The notes: a model not told the origin generated them from the letters alone. Positions 1 to 6,213 are shown, counted from the stretch's first letter. The stretch is DNA of 8,518 nt from JACPSX01 sp035288405 [NCBI: bacterium] (GCA_035288405.1 DATEAK010000159.1:1-8518); one strand, 5' to 3'. Numbers and translations: made by a program.

Positions 1-302
1 CCCAGCAAATGGTCAAGGACAGCCTGGATTCTTTTGTGACGGGAAACGCGGAACTGGCCCGGGAAATTTGCACGCGGGATGACCTGGTGGACGCTTTGAA
101 CAACCAAATTTTCCGCGAGCTCCTCACCTACATGATGTCCGACCCCACCACGATCACCCGGGCCGTGCACTTGATCATTATCGGCCGCTGCCTGGAGAGA
201 ATCGCAGACCACGCAACCAACGTGGCCGAGAGCGTCGTTTATATGGTGCAGGCACGGAACATCAAGCATCTAGCGGAAAAGAAGATCATCGACCAGAGGT
301 AG
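1..302 (+). CDS. phoU: PhoU, phosphate-signalling regulator, C-terminal part (5' end outside window)
   Basis: This is the last 100 codons of an open frame that is already open at the window edge, so the true start lies to the left. It ends in TAG at 300-302. The residues match the second three-helix repeat of PhoU: a helix with LVDALNNQIFRELLTYMM, then the family signature RCLERIADHATNVAESVVYM. The conserved E/D residues of that signature bind metal ions in known PhoU structures. PhoU proteins are cytoplasmic; they couple the Pst phosphate transporter to the PhoR kinase and so repress the Pho regulon when phosphate is plentiful. PhoU genes usually close a pst operon, so pstSCAB probably lies just to the left, though that is not visible. 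The gene converges on the lipoprotein gene with only 32 nt between them, and no clear terminator hairpin is seen there. The identification is secure. Confidence 0.93.
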   Translation, partial: QQMVKDSLDSFVTGNAELAREICTRDDLVDALNNQIFRELLTYMMSDPTTITRAVHLIIIGRCLERIADHATNVAESVVYMVQARNIKHLAEKKIIDQR

Positions 303-334
303 AGACTACTGTAAATATCGAAACCCAAGCCTGC

Positions 335-952
335 CTAAAAGGGAGCATCCTTGTACATTTGTTCGATGGCCTGCGCCAGAACCTGATTGAGACTCCGGCT
401 TACAGAATCCACATTAAAAAGGACAATCTTGCTCTCGTCCTGGGTCTCGGCACTCACGGTTTGGGTGGCGCGTTTTTTGGGGTTGTAGATTCGGGAGCTT
501 AACTTGACCCGGGAATTGACCTGGGTGTAGCCGACATTGGAGCGAGCCTCGACCCGGAGCCCCTCGATTGTCCCTTCGACAATGTCGTTAAAGGGAGAAT
601 TTGCGTCTCTTGAAGGCTTCTCGTCGCCGGTGAATACTTTCACGTCAAAGCCTCTGAGCCGGAGGTATTCGGCCACAGCCTCTGTAACTTCCTGGGGAAT
701 GGGGGCGCGGTCTGTCTTAAACAGATCCGTACCTCCACCCAAGTGAATCCGATATCCCACGTCCGCAGGCGGAACCCTCACGTCTTGGAACAACACCACG
801 GCCAGACGAGGAACTTGGCTCAAGTTTTTGGAGAGTTCAGGTAATTGAACAGGCAGATAGGCAAGGTCCATGCGATACGTTCTGCCAGACTGACAGCCGG
901 CCGTAAAAACAAGCACGAAGATTATGAAAATGGCGCGTAAACTCCTGAGCAT
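335..952 (-). CDS. YajG-like outer-membrane lipoprotein
   Basis: A 205-residue protein. It opens with a short basic stretch (R3, R6), a hydrophobic segment at about residues 8-17 and a lipobox-like FTAGC with Cys20. It should therefore be exported, cleaved by signal peptidase II and lipid-modified. Gln at +2 would not hold it in the inner membrane under the E. coli rule. The mature part alternates short strands and helices (LAVVLFQDVR, IPQEVTEAVAEYLRLRGFDV, IVEGTIEGLRVEARSNVGYTQVNSRVKLSSRIYNPKK). This layout resembles YajG and related uncharacterised lipoproteins, in which paired subdomains recall the LptE or ABC-auxiliary lipoprotein fold. I chose the ATG at 952 because AAAGGAGA lies 5 nt upstream and the signal peptide starts there. 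The frame stays open to 1039, but that extension overlaps the predicted promoter and would bury the signal peptide. The role is unknown. The lipoprotein call is firm; the YajG family link is moderate. Confidence 0.8.
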   Translation of the reverse strand: MLRSLRAIFIIFVLVFTAGCQSGRTYRMDLAYLPVQLPELSKNLSQVPRLAVVLFQDVRVPPADVGYRIHLGGGTDLFKTDRAPIPQEVTEAVAEYLRLRGFDVKVFTGDEKPSRDANSPFNDIVEGTIEGLRVEARSNVGYTQVNSRVKLSSRIYNPKKRATQTVSAETQDESKIVLFNVDSVSRSLNQVLAQAIEQMYKDAPF

Positions 953-1011
953 GGAAGTCTCCTTTGAAAAAAGCCCGGCCTGTTCTTGGGAAATATAGAC
1001 CTCTCGCTCAA

Positions 1012-1039
1012 ATCTTAGGAAAATTTTCTGCCCTGTCAA
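1012..1039 (-). promoter_or_regulatory. sigma-70-type promoter of the lipoprotein gene
   Basis: Read on the - strand, a perfect TTGACA (1039-1034) is followed after 16 bp by TAAGAT (1017-1012), which matches TATAAT at 4 of 6 positions. Transcription would start near 1005 and give a leader of about 50 nt carrying the AAAGGAGA ribosome site before the ATG at 952. The position also argues against the longer reading frame that begins at 1039. Confidence 0.6.
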
Positions 1040-1064
1040 CTCATTTCGGTTAGAAGGTGGGGCC

Positions 1065-1150
1065 GTCTGTCGCCTGCCTCCGACAGACTGAGGAAGGGGC
1101 GATCTGGGCTGAGGGCTTACACCCCGTTAAGGGGCAGGGCCCCGATCGCC
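1065..1150. repeat. cluster of inverted repeats in the gap between the stress protein and the lipoprotein gene
   Basis: The gap 1040-1170 holds no convincing gene but is rich in dyads. One is GTCTGTCG (1065-1072) and CGACAGAC (1081-1088), a perfect 8-bp stem around an 8-nt loop. The other is GGCGATC (1098-1104) and GATCGCC (1144-1150), enclosing a smaller CCCC-GTTAA-GGGG hairpin (1122-1134). Neither is followed by a T-run, so this is not a classic intrinsic terminator, although it lies just past the stop codon of the stress protein gene and could still stop or stabilise that transcript. It could also be a dispersed intergenic repeat; only a genome comparison would tell. Confidence 0.45.
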
Positions 1151-1170
1151 TTGTGAGTAGTGAGGCGGGT

Positions 1171-1641
1171 TTATGCAGCCTTTGGGACCAGCTCTCCGGC
1201 TTTGACCGTCAGAACAGGGCAAAGCGCCGAGCGGATCACATGTTCTGCCACGCTTCCCATCAGAAGATGAGACAGACCTGTTCGCCCGTGAGTTCCCATC
1301 ACGATCAGGTCCGCGTCGATTCGGTTGGCCACCGCCAAAATGGCTTCTTCGGGTTCTCCCATACTGATTTCAATTTCCGCTTTACGGCTCTCGGCCAGAA
1401 GAGCGGGAGTCTCCGTCAGGATCTGGCCATAGAGCCTTTGCTTCAGTTCGCTAAAGACTTCGTCAATGGGAGCCCTAGGCACATGTGATGTTGCAATGAG
1501 CTCTGCTTCCTTCTCCGTAATCACATGGAGAAAGACCACTTCAGATCCATACTGGGCGGCCAGCGCACTGGCATACTCAATGGCCCCTTGACTTGCCTCC
1601 GAGAGGTCCACTGGAACCAGGATTTTCTTTAAAGTTTTCAT
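1171..1641 (-). CDS. universal stress protein, UspA family, ATP-binding type
   Basis: A 156-residue single-domain Usp, close to the usual 140-160. It shows the opening strand KKILVPVDLSEAS (residues 5-17), where Asp12 normally contacts adenine. It also shows the core strand ADLIVMGTHGR and the nucleotide-binding signature G116-x2-G119-x9-G129-S130 with a closing CPVLTV strand. That signature marks the ATP-binding MJ0577-like branch rather than E. coli UspA, which does not bind ATP. Usp proteins are cytoplasmic dimers linked to survival of starvation, respiratory block and other stress; their direct targets are mostly unknown. The gene starts at the ATG at 1641 with AAGGGA 9 nt upstream. It follows the AcuB-like gene by 29 nt on the same strand, so the two are very likely co-transcribed from the sigma-54-type element at 2140-2156. 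The shared context suggests a nucleotide-level or energy-stress role. The family call is secure and the role is inferred. Confidence 0.93.
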   Translation of the reverse strand: MKTLKKILVPVDLSEASQGAIEYASALAAQYGSEVVFLHVITEKEAELIATSHVPRAPIDEVFSELKQRLYGQILTETPALLAESRKAEIEISMGEPEEAILAVANRIDADLIVMGTHGRTGLSHLLMGSVAEHVIRSALCPVLTVKAGELVPKAA

Positions 1642-1670
1642 TGTTCTATTCCCTTCTTTTCTTCTCCGGG

Positions 1671-2084
1671 TTAGGACATAATCGCAACGAGCGTTTCCAC
1701 CATATTTGTCTCGGTGAGAATCCCGACTACCTTGCCGTCCTCCACAACAGGGAGACTGCCGATCCGATGGGCGATCATAAGTTCCGCCGCTTCATCGATC
1801 GGCAATTCCGGGGAAATAGAGATTACGTCGCGAATCATAAAATCCTTGATCTTGACTCGGTCCAGCAAATAGTTAAGTTCCCAGACGCTCAGTGTCGTCG
1901 CCTCGGAGGCGGATACTTTTTTCAAGTCCCGGTCTGTGACAATTCCGACCAGCCTGCCTTCTGCAACCACGGGCAGGTGTCGGATCTTCTTCTCATGGAC
2001 AATTCTCAGAGCTTCACTCAGGGTTGTTTCAGGGGTTACAGTTATAATATTCTTTGTCATTCGCTCTGAAACTCTCATGCCCAT
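1671..2084 (-). CDS. acuB: AcuB-like protein with two CBS domains (Bateman module)
   Basis: A 137-residue protein made almost wholly of two CBS domains, at about residues 5-57 and 78-135. Motifs such as KIRHLPVVAEGRLVGIVTDRDLK in the first, and RIGSLPVVEDGKVVGILTETN in the second, resemble what I recall of Bacillus AcuB. CBS pairs bind adenine nucleotides in a cleft and act as energy sensors. The ribose-binding pattern G-h-h-T-x-x-D is intact in CBS1 (G47 to D53). In CBS2 the acidic position is Asn127, so one of the two sites may bind differently or not at all. GGAGGAGG lies just upstream; the ATG at 2084 is taken as the start, but the ATG at 2078 (third codon) is equally well placed. A sigma-54-type promoter sits about 55 nt upstream, and the Usp gene follows after 29 nt. 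AcuB belongs to the acetoin/acetate operon in Bacillus, and its biochemical role there is unclear. The CBS call is certain; the AcuB name is by similarity and by the nearby AcuA. Confidence 0.85.
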   Translation of the reverse strand: MGMRVSERMTKNIITVTPETTLSEALRIVHEKKIRHLPVVAEGRLVGIVTDRDLKKVSASEATTLSVWELNYLLDRVKIKDFMIRDVISISPELPIDEAAELMIAHRIGSLPVVEDGKVVGILTETNMVETLVAIMS

Positions 2085-2139
2085 TTGCCTCCTCCATCTC
2101 TACCTTTGACTACCTGCATCTCTGTCTGAGCACTGATAC

Positions 2140-2156
2140 TCCAAGATCCGTGCCAA
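2140..2156 (-). promoter_or_regulatory. sigma-54-type (-24/-12) promoter upstream of the AcuB-like and Usp genes
   Basis: Read on the - strand the site is TTGGCACGGATCTTGGA. It matches the consensus YTGGCACGRNNNTTGCW at every specified base except one: the -12 GC is GG. The -24 GG and the -12 pair are separated by the required 10 bp. A start site near 2130 would leave a leader of about 45 nt before the GGAGGAGG ribosome site. It closely matches the site upstream of acuA, which makes chance unlikely. Known sigma-54 promoters, for example that of pspA, also tolerate a changed -12 C. Confidence 0.72.
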
Positions 2157-2247
2157 GGTTCGTTTCCTGAGCCGATTCTATAACCTTTTGTATTATCAAT
2201 TAGATATAGACTACGTGTAAGGAAATAAAACAGCTCGAGGGCAAGGA

Positions 2248-2748
2248 CTAGGCGATTTTGGAATGGGGTATTTCTAGATTGGAATAGAACCCTTTGGAAA
2301 GGCGAGTAAGAGCATCTATGACCTCGTCTTGAGAAACAACTCCCAGGAACCTTCCTTCGGGATCCACCACCGGAAGGCAGGAGACTCCCTGCGTCAAGAG
2401 CAATGCCAGAGCCCGAGTGACAGGAGTCTGGGGGGACAGAAAAGTGACCTCTCGGTTCACTATGCTCTCCACCGGGTCTTCAAGCAATTCTTCATAATGG
2501 GGCATGATCGTACGAGTACTGAATCGAAAGTGGCGCAGGAAATCTCGTTTGGACACGATCCCCACTACTTGTTGCTGTTCGACCACGGGGTAACTATCGC
2601 AGATCCCACTGCGGAGAAAGAGCAGCCCCAGATCCCGCAAAGACGTGCGAGGAGAGAGAACCGGTGCACCCCGCCGCATGATTTCCCCCACTTGAAGAGC
2701 CACAAAAGGGATGAGTTTCCGGGAAATCGATCGTTTCGTGTGGTTCAT
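2248..2748 (-). CDS. CBS-domain pair protein, second gene after acuA
   Basis: A 166-residue protein with two CBS domains at about residues 18-75 and 94-148, flanked by a short basic N-terminus (KRSISRK) and a tail of about 18 residues. The core patterns are SGICDSYPVVEQQQVVGIVSKRDF in the first domain and GVSCLPVVDPEGRFLGVVSQDEV in the second. The ribose-contacting acidic residue of the G-h-h-S-x-x-D pattern is present in CBS1 (Asp69); in CBS2 that position is Glu142. No enzyme, channel or DNA-binding domain is fused to it, so it probably works by binding a partner protein when nucleotide levels change. It follows acuA by 22 nt and starts at the ATG at 2748 with AGGAGA 7 nt upstream, so it is surely co-transcribed with acuA. 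It differs clearly from the AcuB-like protein encoded next and is not a recent duplicate. Possible partners are AcuA or acetyl-CoA synthetase; that is inference. Confidence 0.88.
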   Translation of the reverse strand: MNHTKRSISRKLIPFVALQVGEIMRRGAPVLSPRTSLRDLGLLFLRSGICDSYPVVEQQQVVGIVSKRDFLRHFRFSTRTIMPHYEELLEDPVESIVNREVTFLSPQTPVTRALALLLTQGVSCLPVVDPEGRFLGVVSQDEVIDALTRLSKGFYSNLEIPHSKIA

Positions 2749-2770
2749 CTAACGTCTCCTGTTCCCTGGC

Positions 2771-3430
2771 TCACCGGGACCATAGGTTAAAAGAATAAAG
2801 GAGCTTCCGGAATTGTTCCCGATCCTCTCTAGACACTCGGGAACCTATTCGAGCCATCAAGAAGTTTTCCGGATTCATGGCTACGTTCGGCTCGTTGGTT
2901 AAATAGGCCTTAAACCCAAACGGAGAGAAAAGGTCCATGAGCCTGCGGCGGTACTCAAAATGGGTGACCTGGTTCCACTCCACATCCCAGTGCCAGCAAA
3001 AACCTGTGAGGTAGGCAATTTTCGTTTCCAAGAACTCATCCTCGCAAAAAACCCCAACCATGGACTTAGCCAGGCCGAGCCCTCGCCACTGCCGACTCAC
3101 CTCTATGGAGCCAAGCTCGTAATAGAGCCGATTTTCATTCCACGGACCAAACCCCTCTTGGGGACCTGGATGTCCGCATGCCGTGTAGCCAACTATCAGA
3201 TGATCGTCCAAACTAGCCAGGATGAGGTTACCGTCTTCCCATTCTGCGATTCTCTCCAGGTCCGCCTTGGAGCGCAAAATCGAGCGGTATGTCTTGAAGA
3301 CCCCAATTCCAGGATCGAGCTCAAGTTCCGAGACGAATTCCGGAGTACAGTGGGAAATAACTTGAACCGGGCCGCGGGGAGTGAAAACCTCCCGTTGGTG
3401 ACCCAGGTATTGGGGAATTAAAATGCTCAT
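2771..3430 (-). CDS. acuA: AcuA-family GNAT acetyltransferase (putative regulator of acetyl-CoA synthetase)
   Basis: A 219-residue GNAT protein, close to the length of Bacillus AcuA (about 210). The region YYELGSIEVSRQWRGLGLAK (residues 103-122) carries the acetyl-CoA-binding motif R-x-x-G-x-A (R116 to A121). The family-typical CWHWD (residues 145-149) and an NPENFLMARIG stretch near the C-terminus (residues 186-196) both match AcuA as I recall it. In B. subtilis AcuA acetylates the active-site lysine of acetyl-CoA synthetase AcsA and shuts it off; AcuC or a sirtuin reverses this. A similar role is inferred here, in the cytoplasm. The ATG at 3430 is chosen because GGGAGG lies 7 nt upstream. 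A TTG at 3445 in frame is rejected because its first codons are the ribosome site itself. Directly upstream is a sigma-54-type promoter, and two CBS genes and a Usp gene follow on the same strand. No deacetylase gene is visible. Confidence 0.9.
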   Translation of the reverse strand: MSILIPQYLGHQREVFTPRGPVQVISHCTPEFVSELELDPGIGVFKTYRSILRSKADLERIAEWEDGNLILASLDDHLIVGYTACGHPGPQEGFGPWNENRLYYELGSIEVSRQWRGLGLAKSMVGVFCEDEFLETKIAYLTGFCWHWDVEWNQVTHFEYRRRLMDLFSPFGFKAYLTNEPNVAMNPENFLMARIGSRVSREDREQFRKLLYSFNLWSR

Positions 3431-3469
3431 TCCACCACCTCCCAAACAACACTTCTATTGATGAAGATA

Positions 3470-3486
3470 TCCAAAAGACGTGCCAA
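3470..3486 (-). promoter_or_regulatory. sigma-54-type (-24/-12) promoter of acuA
   Basis: On the - strand the site reads TTGGCACGTCTTTTGGA. The -24 element TTGGCACG is perfect, and the -12 element is TTGGA in place of TTGCA, with the correct 10-bp gap between the GG and the -12 pair. Predicted transcription starts near 3460, about 30 nt before the ATG at 3430, leaving room for the GGGAGG ribosome site at 3438-3443. The site agrees with the one at 2140-2156 at 14 of 17 positions, the differences lying only in the 4-bp spacer. The gene immediately upstream encodes a sigma-54 activator. Confidence 0.75.
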
Positions 3487-3566
3487 ACGAATCCGACATC
3501 AGCTTTGTAATCAGTTGCCTGTTAAAGAGTTACAGATCGGCTGGAGAGGAAATCGAGAGGAAGATT

Positions 3567-3588
3567 GAAAACACTTCCAGATTGGAAG
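3567..3588 (-). terminator. possible weak intrinsic terminator after the response regulator gene
   Basis: On the - strand, 22 nt past the regulator's stop codon, CTTCCA-atc-TGGAAG forms a 6-bp stem with a 3-nt loop (3588-3574), followed by TGTTTTC. The stem is short and the T-run is broken, so termination may be partial and some read-through into acuA is possible. Confidence 0.4.
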
Positions 3589-3609
3589 GAATGTAGGCGA
3601 ATGTGAATC

Positions 3610-4971
3610 TTAGTTTGCGTCGTACTGCTTGAGTTTCCGCCAAAGAGTGTTGGAGCCGATTTCAAGTTCCTTGGCCGTTTTTAATTTATTCCCTTCGTTC
3701 TTCTTCAGTATGGAGAGAATGTAACGCCGCTCCATGTCCCGCAGGGGGAGCACGCGATCGGAACCTAGTTCCATGACCGCAGAAGCCGCTCGTTGTCGGA
3801 TAAGGTCCTCGGGAAGATCCTGCGGGTTAATCCACTCCCCTTCTGCCATCATCGCGGTGGCTCTCTCAATCGCGTTTTCGAGCTCCCGTACGTTGCCGGG
3901 CCAGGGATAGTGCATCAGGACCTGCATGGCAGCCGGGGTGAACCCTCGAATGGAACGGTTCATTTCGACACCGATCTTGCGTAAAAAATGTTCCGCCAGC
4001 AGGGGAATATCTTCCGGCCTTTCTCTCAGAGGGGGAATCTGGATCGAGATAACATTCAGGCGATAATAGAGATCGGTGCGGAATTTTCCCGAATGAATAG
4101 AGGCCTGGAGATCCGAGTTCGTCGCCGCCATAATCCGGACATCGATTTCCTTCTCCTCGGTCTTGCCCACGGGTCGAATCTTCTTGTCTTCCAGAGATCT
4201 CAGGAGCTTGGACTGGAGCCCGAGCCCCATGTCGCCGATCTCATCCAGAAAGAGAGTGCCCCGGTGAGCTTCCTCGAACAGGCCTCTTTTGGCCACGTGG
4301 GCTCCCGTGAAGGCCCCTTTGGCATGGCCAAAGAGCTCGCTTTCCAGCAGTCCCTCCGGAATCGCCGAGCAGTTCACGGGGATAAAGGGTTTGTCTTTGC
4401 GGGGGCTGTTGTAGTGGATCGCCTTGGCCACCAGTTCCTTGCCGGTACCGCTCTCTCCTAGAATCAGGATGTTGCTGGAGGTCGAGGCCACCCTTAGGAT
4501 CAAGGAAAAGAGCTCCTGCATTTTCTTACTGCGCCCGATGATATTTGCAAACTGGTAGCGATTCTCAACCTCCTGGCGTAAACGGATGTTTTCTTTGCGC
4601 AGGGCCTGCTCCTCAATGGCCTTGCGCACCACGAGAGAAACCTCATTGAGCTTAACGGGTTTGGTGACGAAGTGATAAGCGCCGGACTTGATGGCCTCAA
4701 TAGCCGTCTCAATGGAGCCGAAAGCCGTAATGATGATGACCATCGTGGCTGGTCGAAGTGTGCGGATCTCACGGAGCAACTGGATCCCGTTCATCTCCTG
4801 CATCCGCAGATCGGAGAGGACCACGTGGAAATCGGTCTCCTCGATGAGGTGGAGGGCCTCCTGACCGCTGCGCGCCTTCTGCACCCGCCACCCCTCCCGC
4901 GTCAGTGAGTCCTGGAGAAGAGCAAGCATCTCCTCATCATCGTCTACGACCAGGATATCCGCGCTATCCAT
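3610..4971 (-). CDS. NtrC-class sigma-54-dependent response regulator
   Basis: A 453-residue regulator with the full three-part layout. The receiver domain (residues 4-120) has the acidic pocket D10-D12, phospho-acceptor Asp54 and Lys104. The AAA+ sigma-54 activator domain (about 143-375) has Walker A GESGTGKE (172-179), the sigma-54-contacting loop GAFTGA (219-224), Walker B LFLDE (240-244) and the YPWPGNVREL stretch. A Fis-type helix-turn-helix ends the protein (about 412-450, with KTAKELEIGSNTLWRKLKQY). All catalytic motifs are intact, so it should hydrolyse ATP and open sigma-54 promoters when phosphorylated. The ATG at 4971 overlaps the kinase stop codon as ATGGATAG and begins the receiver fold at once. 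An in-frame reading from 5010 exists, but its first 13 codons lie inside the kinase gene. Expression is probably coupled to the kinase. Two sigma-54-type promoters lie just downstream, making the acuA and acuB groups likely targets. The family call is certain; the targets are inferred. Confidence 0.95.
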   Translation of the reverse strand: MDSADILVVDDDEEMLALLQDSLTREGWRVQKARSGQEALHLIEETDFHVVLSDLRMQEMNGIQLLREIRTLRPATMVIIITAFGSIETAIEAIKSGAYHFVTKPVKLNEVSLVVRKAIEEQALRKENIRLRQEVENRYQFANIIGRSKKMQELFSLILRVASTSSNILILGESGTGKELVAKAIHYNSPRKDKPFIPVNCSAIPEGLLESELFGHAKGAFTGAHVAKRGLFEEAHRGTLFLDEIGDMGLGLQSKLLRSLEDKKIRPVGKTEEKEIDVRIMAATNSDLQASIHSGKFRTDLYYRLNVISIQIPPLRERPEDIPLLAEHFLRKIGVEMNRSIRGFTPAAMQVLMHYPWPGNVRELENAIERATAMMAEGEWINPQDLPEDLIRQRAASAVMELGSDRVLPLRDMERRYILSILKKNEGNKLKTAKELEIGSNTLWRKLKQYDAN

Positions 4972-6151
4972 CCAGACCCCCATCTTCATTGGTAGGCAAA
5001 GAAACGACAAAGAGGGTGCCGCGCCCCACCTGGCTGTGCACCTCGATGTAGCCGCCGTGATCCTCGACGATGTTTCGGCTGATGGCCAGTCCCAGTCCGG
5101 TGCCCCCGCTCTCGGAGCGGGTCGTGAAAAACGGGTCGAAAATCCGGGAAAGGGCCACCTCGGGAATACCGCTGCCCGTATCTTCCACTTCCAGCCTGGC
5201 CATTTTCTTTCCCATGCCGGCCGTGCTGGTCTTTACGCTTAACCGGATGGTCCCATCATCCTGGCTCGCTTGCAGGGCGTTGACCAGCAAATTGACGACG
5301 ACTTGTTCGATCTGGTGAACATCCGCTTCCACCATTGGGCTGGGCTGCGGTAATTCGACCAGGAGGTGTACCCCCTTCCGTTTGATCTCTCTCTCCAGGA
5401 GGCCCAGTGCCTGGGTTACGGGCTGCGAGAGGGGAATCACTTGCTTCTGCTGCCGGTGGCTGCGGGTGAAGTCGAGGATCTGCTGCAACAGGCCGGTGAT
5501 CCGATCAATCTGCTTCAAGATCACATCCAGGTCTTTTCGGGCACTGCTCCCGGGAGCCGTTTGCTGGGCCAGGAGTTCTGCTCTTCCGGAAATGATATTG
5601 AGCGGGGTGCCGATTTCATGGGCAATTCCCGCCGCCAACATCCCCACGGCCGCAAGCCTCTCGGAGCGGCGCAGCACATCCAGATACTTGGCCTCGGCCT
5701 CAGCCCGGGCCAGCGCCCGAGTATGCTCTCTCGCCTCATCAACCTTGACCTGCTGGTAGACATCGGAATAAAGATAGACCGACTCGTAGAAGAGTTCATC
5801 CAGCCGACGCATCCCCAGAAGGAGAACAGGGAGATTATCGGGAAAAGACTCCTCAAGCGCCAAGGTCACGGCCTCGCGCCCCACGATCATGGCCCGTAAA
5901 GTCTGAGAGAGGTGAAAATCCATATCGCTTCTCATCTTCGCCAGACGGCCTAGGAAGGAGCGAAGTGCGTCCTCCTCTCCGGTCTCCAGAGCCCGAATGA
6001 ACGCTTCCACATGCTGGGAGGTCGTCTGCACCAATTCCTCATAGGGCCGGGATCTGTAATCATCGAGTGACTTCCGCATGTCTCTGGCCCACGTTTGCAC
6101 AATCGCATCCTTGTGCTTCTTTAGAATCTCGGCCAACTCCGCGCCTTTCAC
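4964..6151 (-). CDS. soluble sensor histidine kinase with RsbRD-like N-terminal domain
   Basis: A 395-residue kinase without transmembrane segments, so it should sense an intracellular signal. Residues 1-135 form an all-helical domain starting ELAEILKKHKDAIVQTWARDM, which resembles the RsbR/RsbRD N-terminal sensor family; its ligand is unknown. A charged, probably coiled-coil linker (about 135-165) leads to the HisKA domain with H-box GMLAAGIAHEIGTPLN and phospho-acceptor His178. The ATPase domain shows the N-box (Asn287, Asn291), G1 DTGSGIP (324-330), F-box FDPFFTTR and G2 GGTGLGLAIS (349-358). All boxes are intact, as in the NtrB/ZraS-like kinases that partner NtrC-class regulators. The start is GTG at 6151 with a strong AAGGAGG 8 nt upstream. 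The stop TAG overlaps the start of the regulator gene, marking the two as a cognate pair. The protease gene lies 128 nt upstream on the same strand. The kinase call is certain; the N-terminal domain name is moderate. Confidence 0.94.
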   Translation of the reverse strand: MKGAELAEILKKHKDAIVQTWARDMRKSLDDYRSRPYEELVQTTSQHVEAFIRALETGEEDALRSFLGRLAKMRSDMDFHLSQTLRAMIVGREAVTLALEESFPDNLPVLLLGMRRLDELFYESVYLYSDVYQQVKVDEAREHTRALARAEAEAKYLDVLRRSERLAAVGMLAAGIAHEIGTPLNIISGRAELLAQQTAPGSSARKDLDVILKQIDRITGLLQQILDFTRSHRQQKQVIPLSQPVTQALGLLEREIKRKGVHLLVELPQPSPMVEADVHQIEQVVVNLLVNALQASQDDGTIRLSVKTSTAGMGKKMARLEVEDTGSGIPEVALSRIFDPFFTTRSESGGTGLGLAISRNIVEDHGGYIEVHSQVGRGTLFVVSLPTNEDGGLDG

Positions 6152-6213
6152 CGAAGTAACCTCCTTTTTTTATCTTATCACAATACGGAAGAAGGTGGAG
6201 TTCGCCTGGCTCT

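Noticed and set aside
953-1039. N-terminal extension of the lipoprotein frame to 1039
   Set aside because: It would place 29 residues before the signal peptide and overlap a good TTGACA/TAAGAT promoter. The ATG at 952 has a strong ribosome site.
1480-1496. + strand GGCAC...TTGCA as a sigma-54 promoter
   Set aside because: The distance between the GG and GC is 13 bp rather than 10, and it lies within the Usp coding region on the opposite strand.
2192-2220. Possible sigma-70 promoter (TTACAC, 17 bp, GATAAT, - strand) before the AcuB-like gene
   Set aside because: The -10 fits well but the -35 matches only 2 of 6 bases in an AT-rich stretch; the sigma-54 element is far better supported.
2661-2675. 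GGTGCACC palindrome as an NtrC-like enhancer site
   Set aside because: It is inside the CBS gene, about 500 bp from the next promoter, and lacks the spaced TGCACC-N5-GGTGCA form.
3431-3445. TTG at 3445 as start of AcuA
   Set aside because: The extra codons are the GGGAGG ribosome-binding stretch that serves the ATG at 3430.
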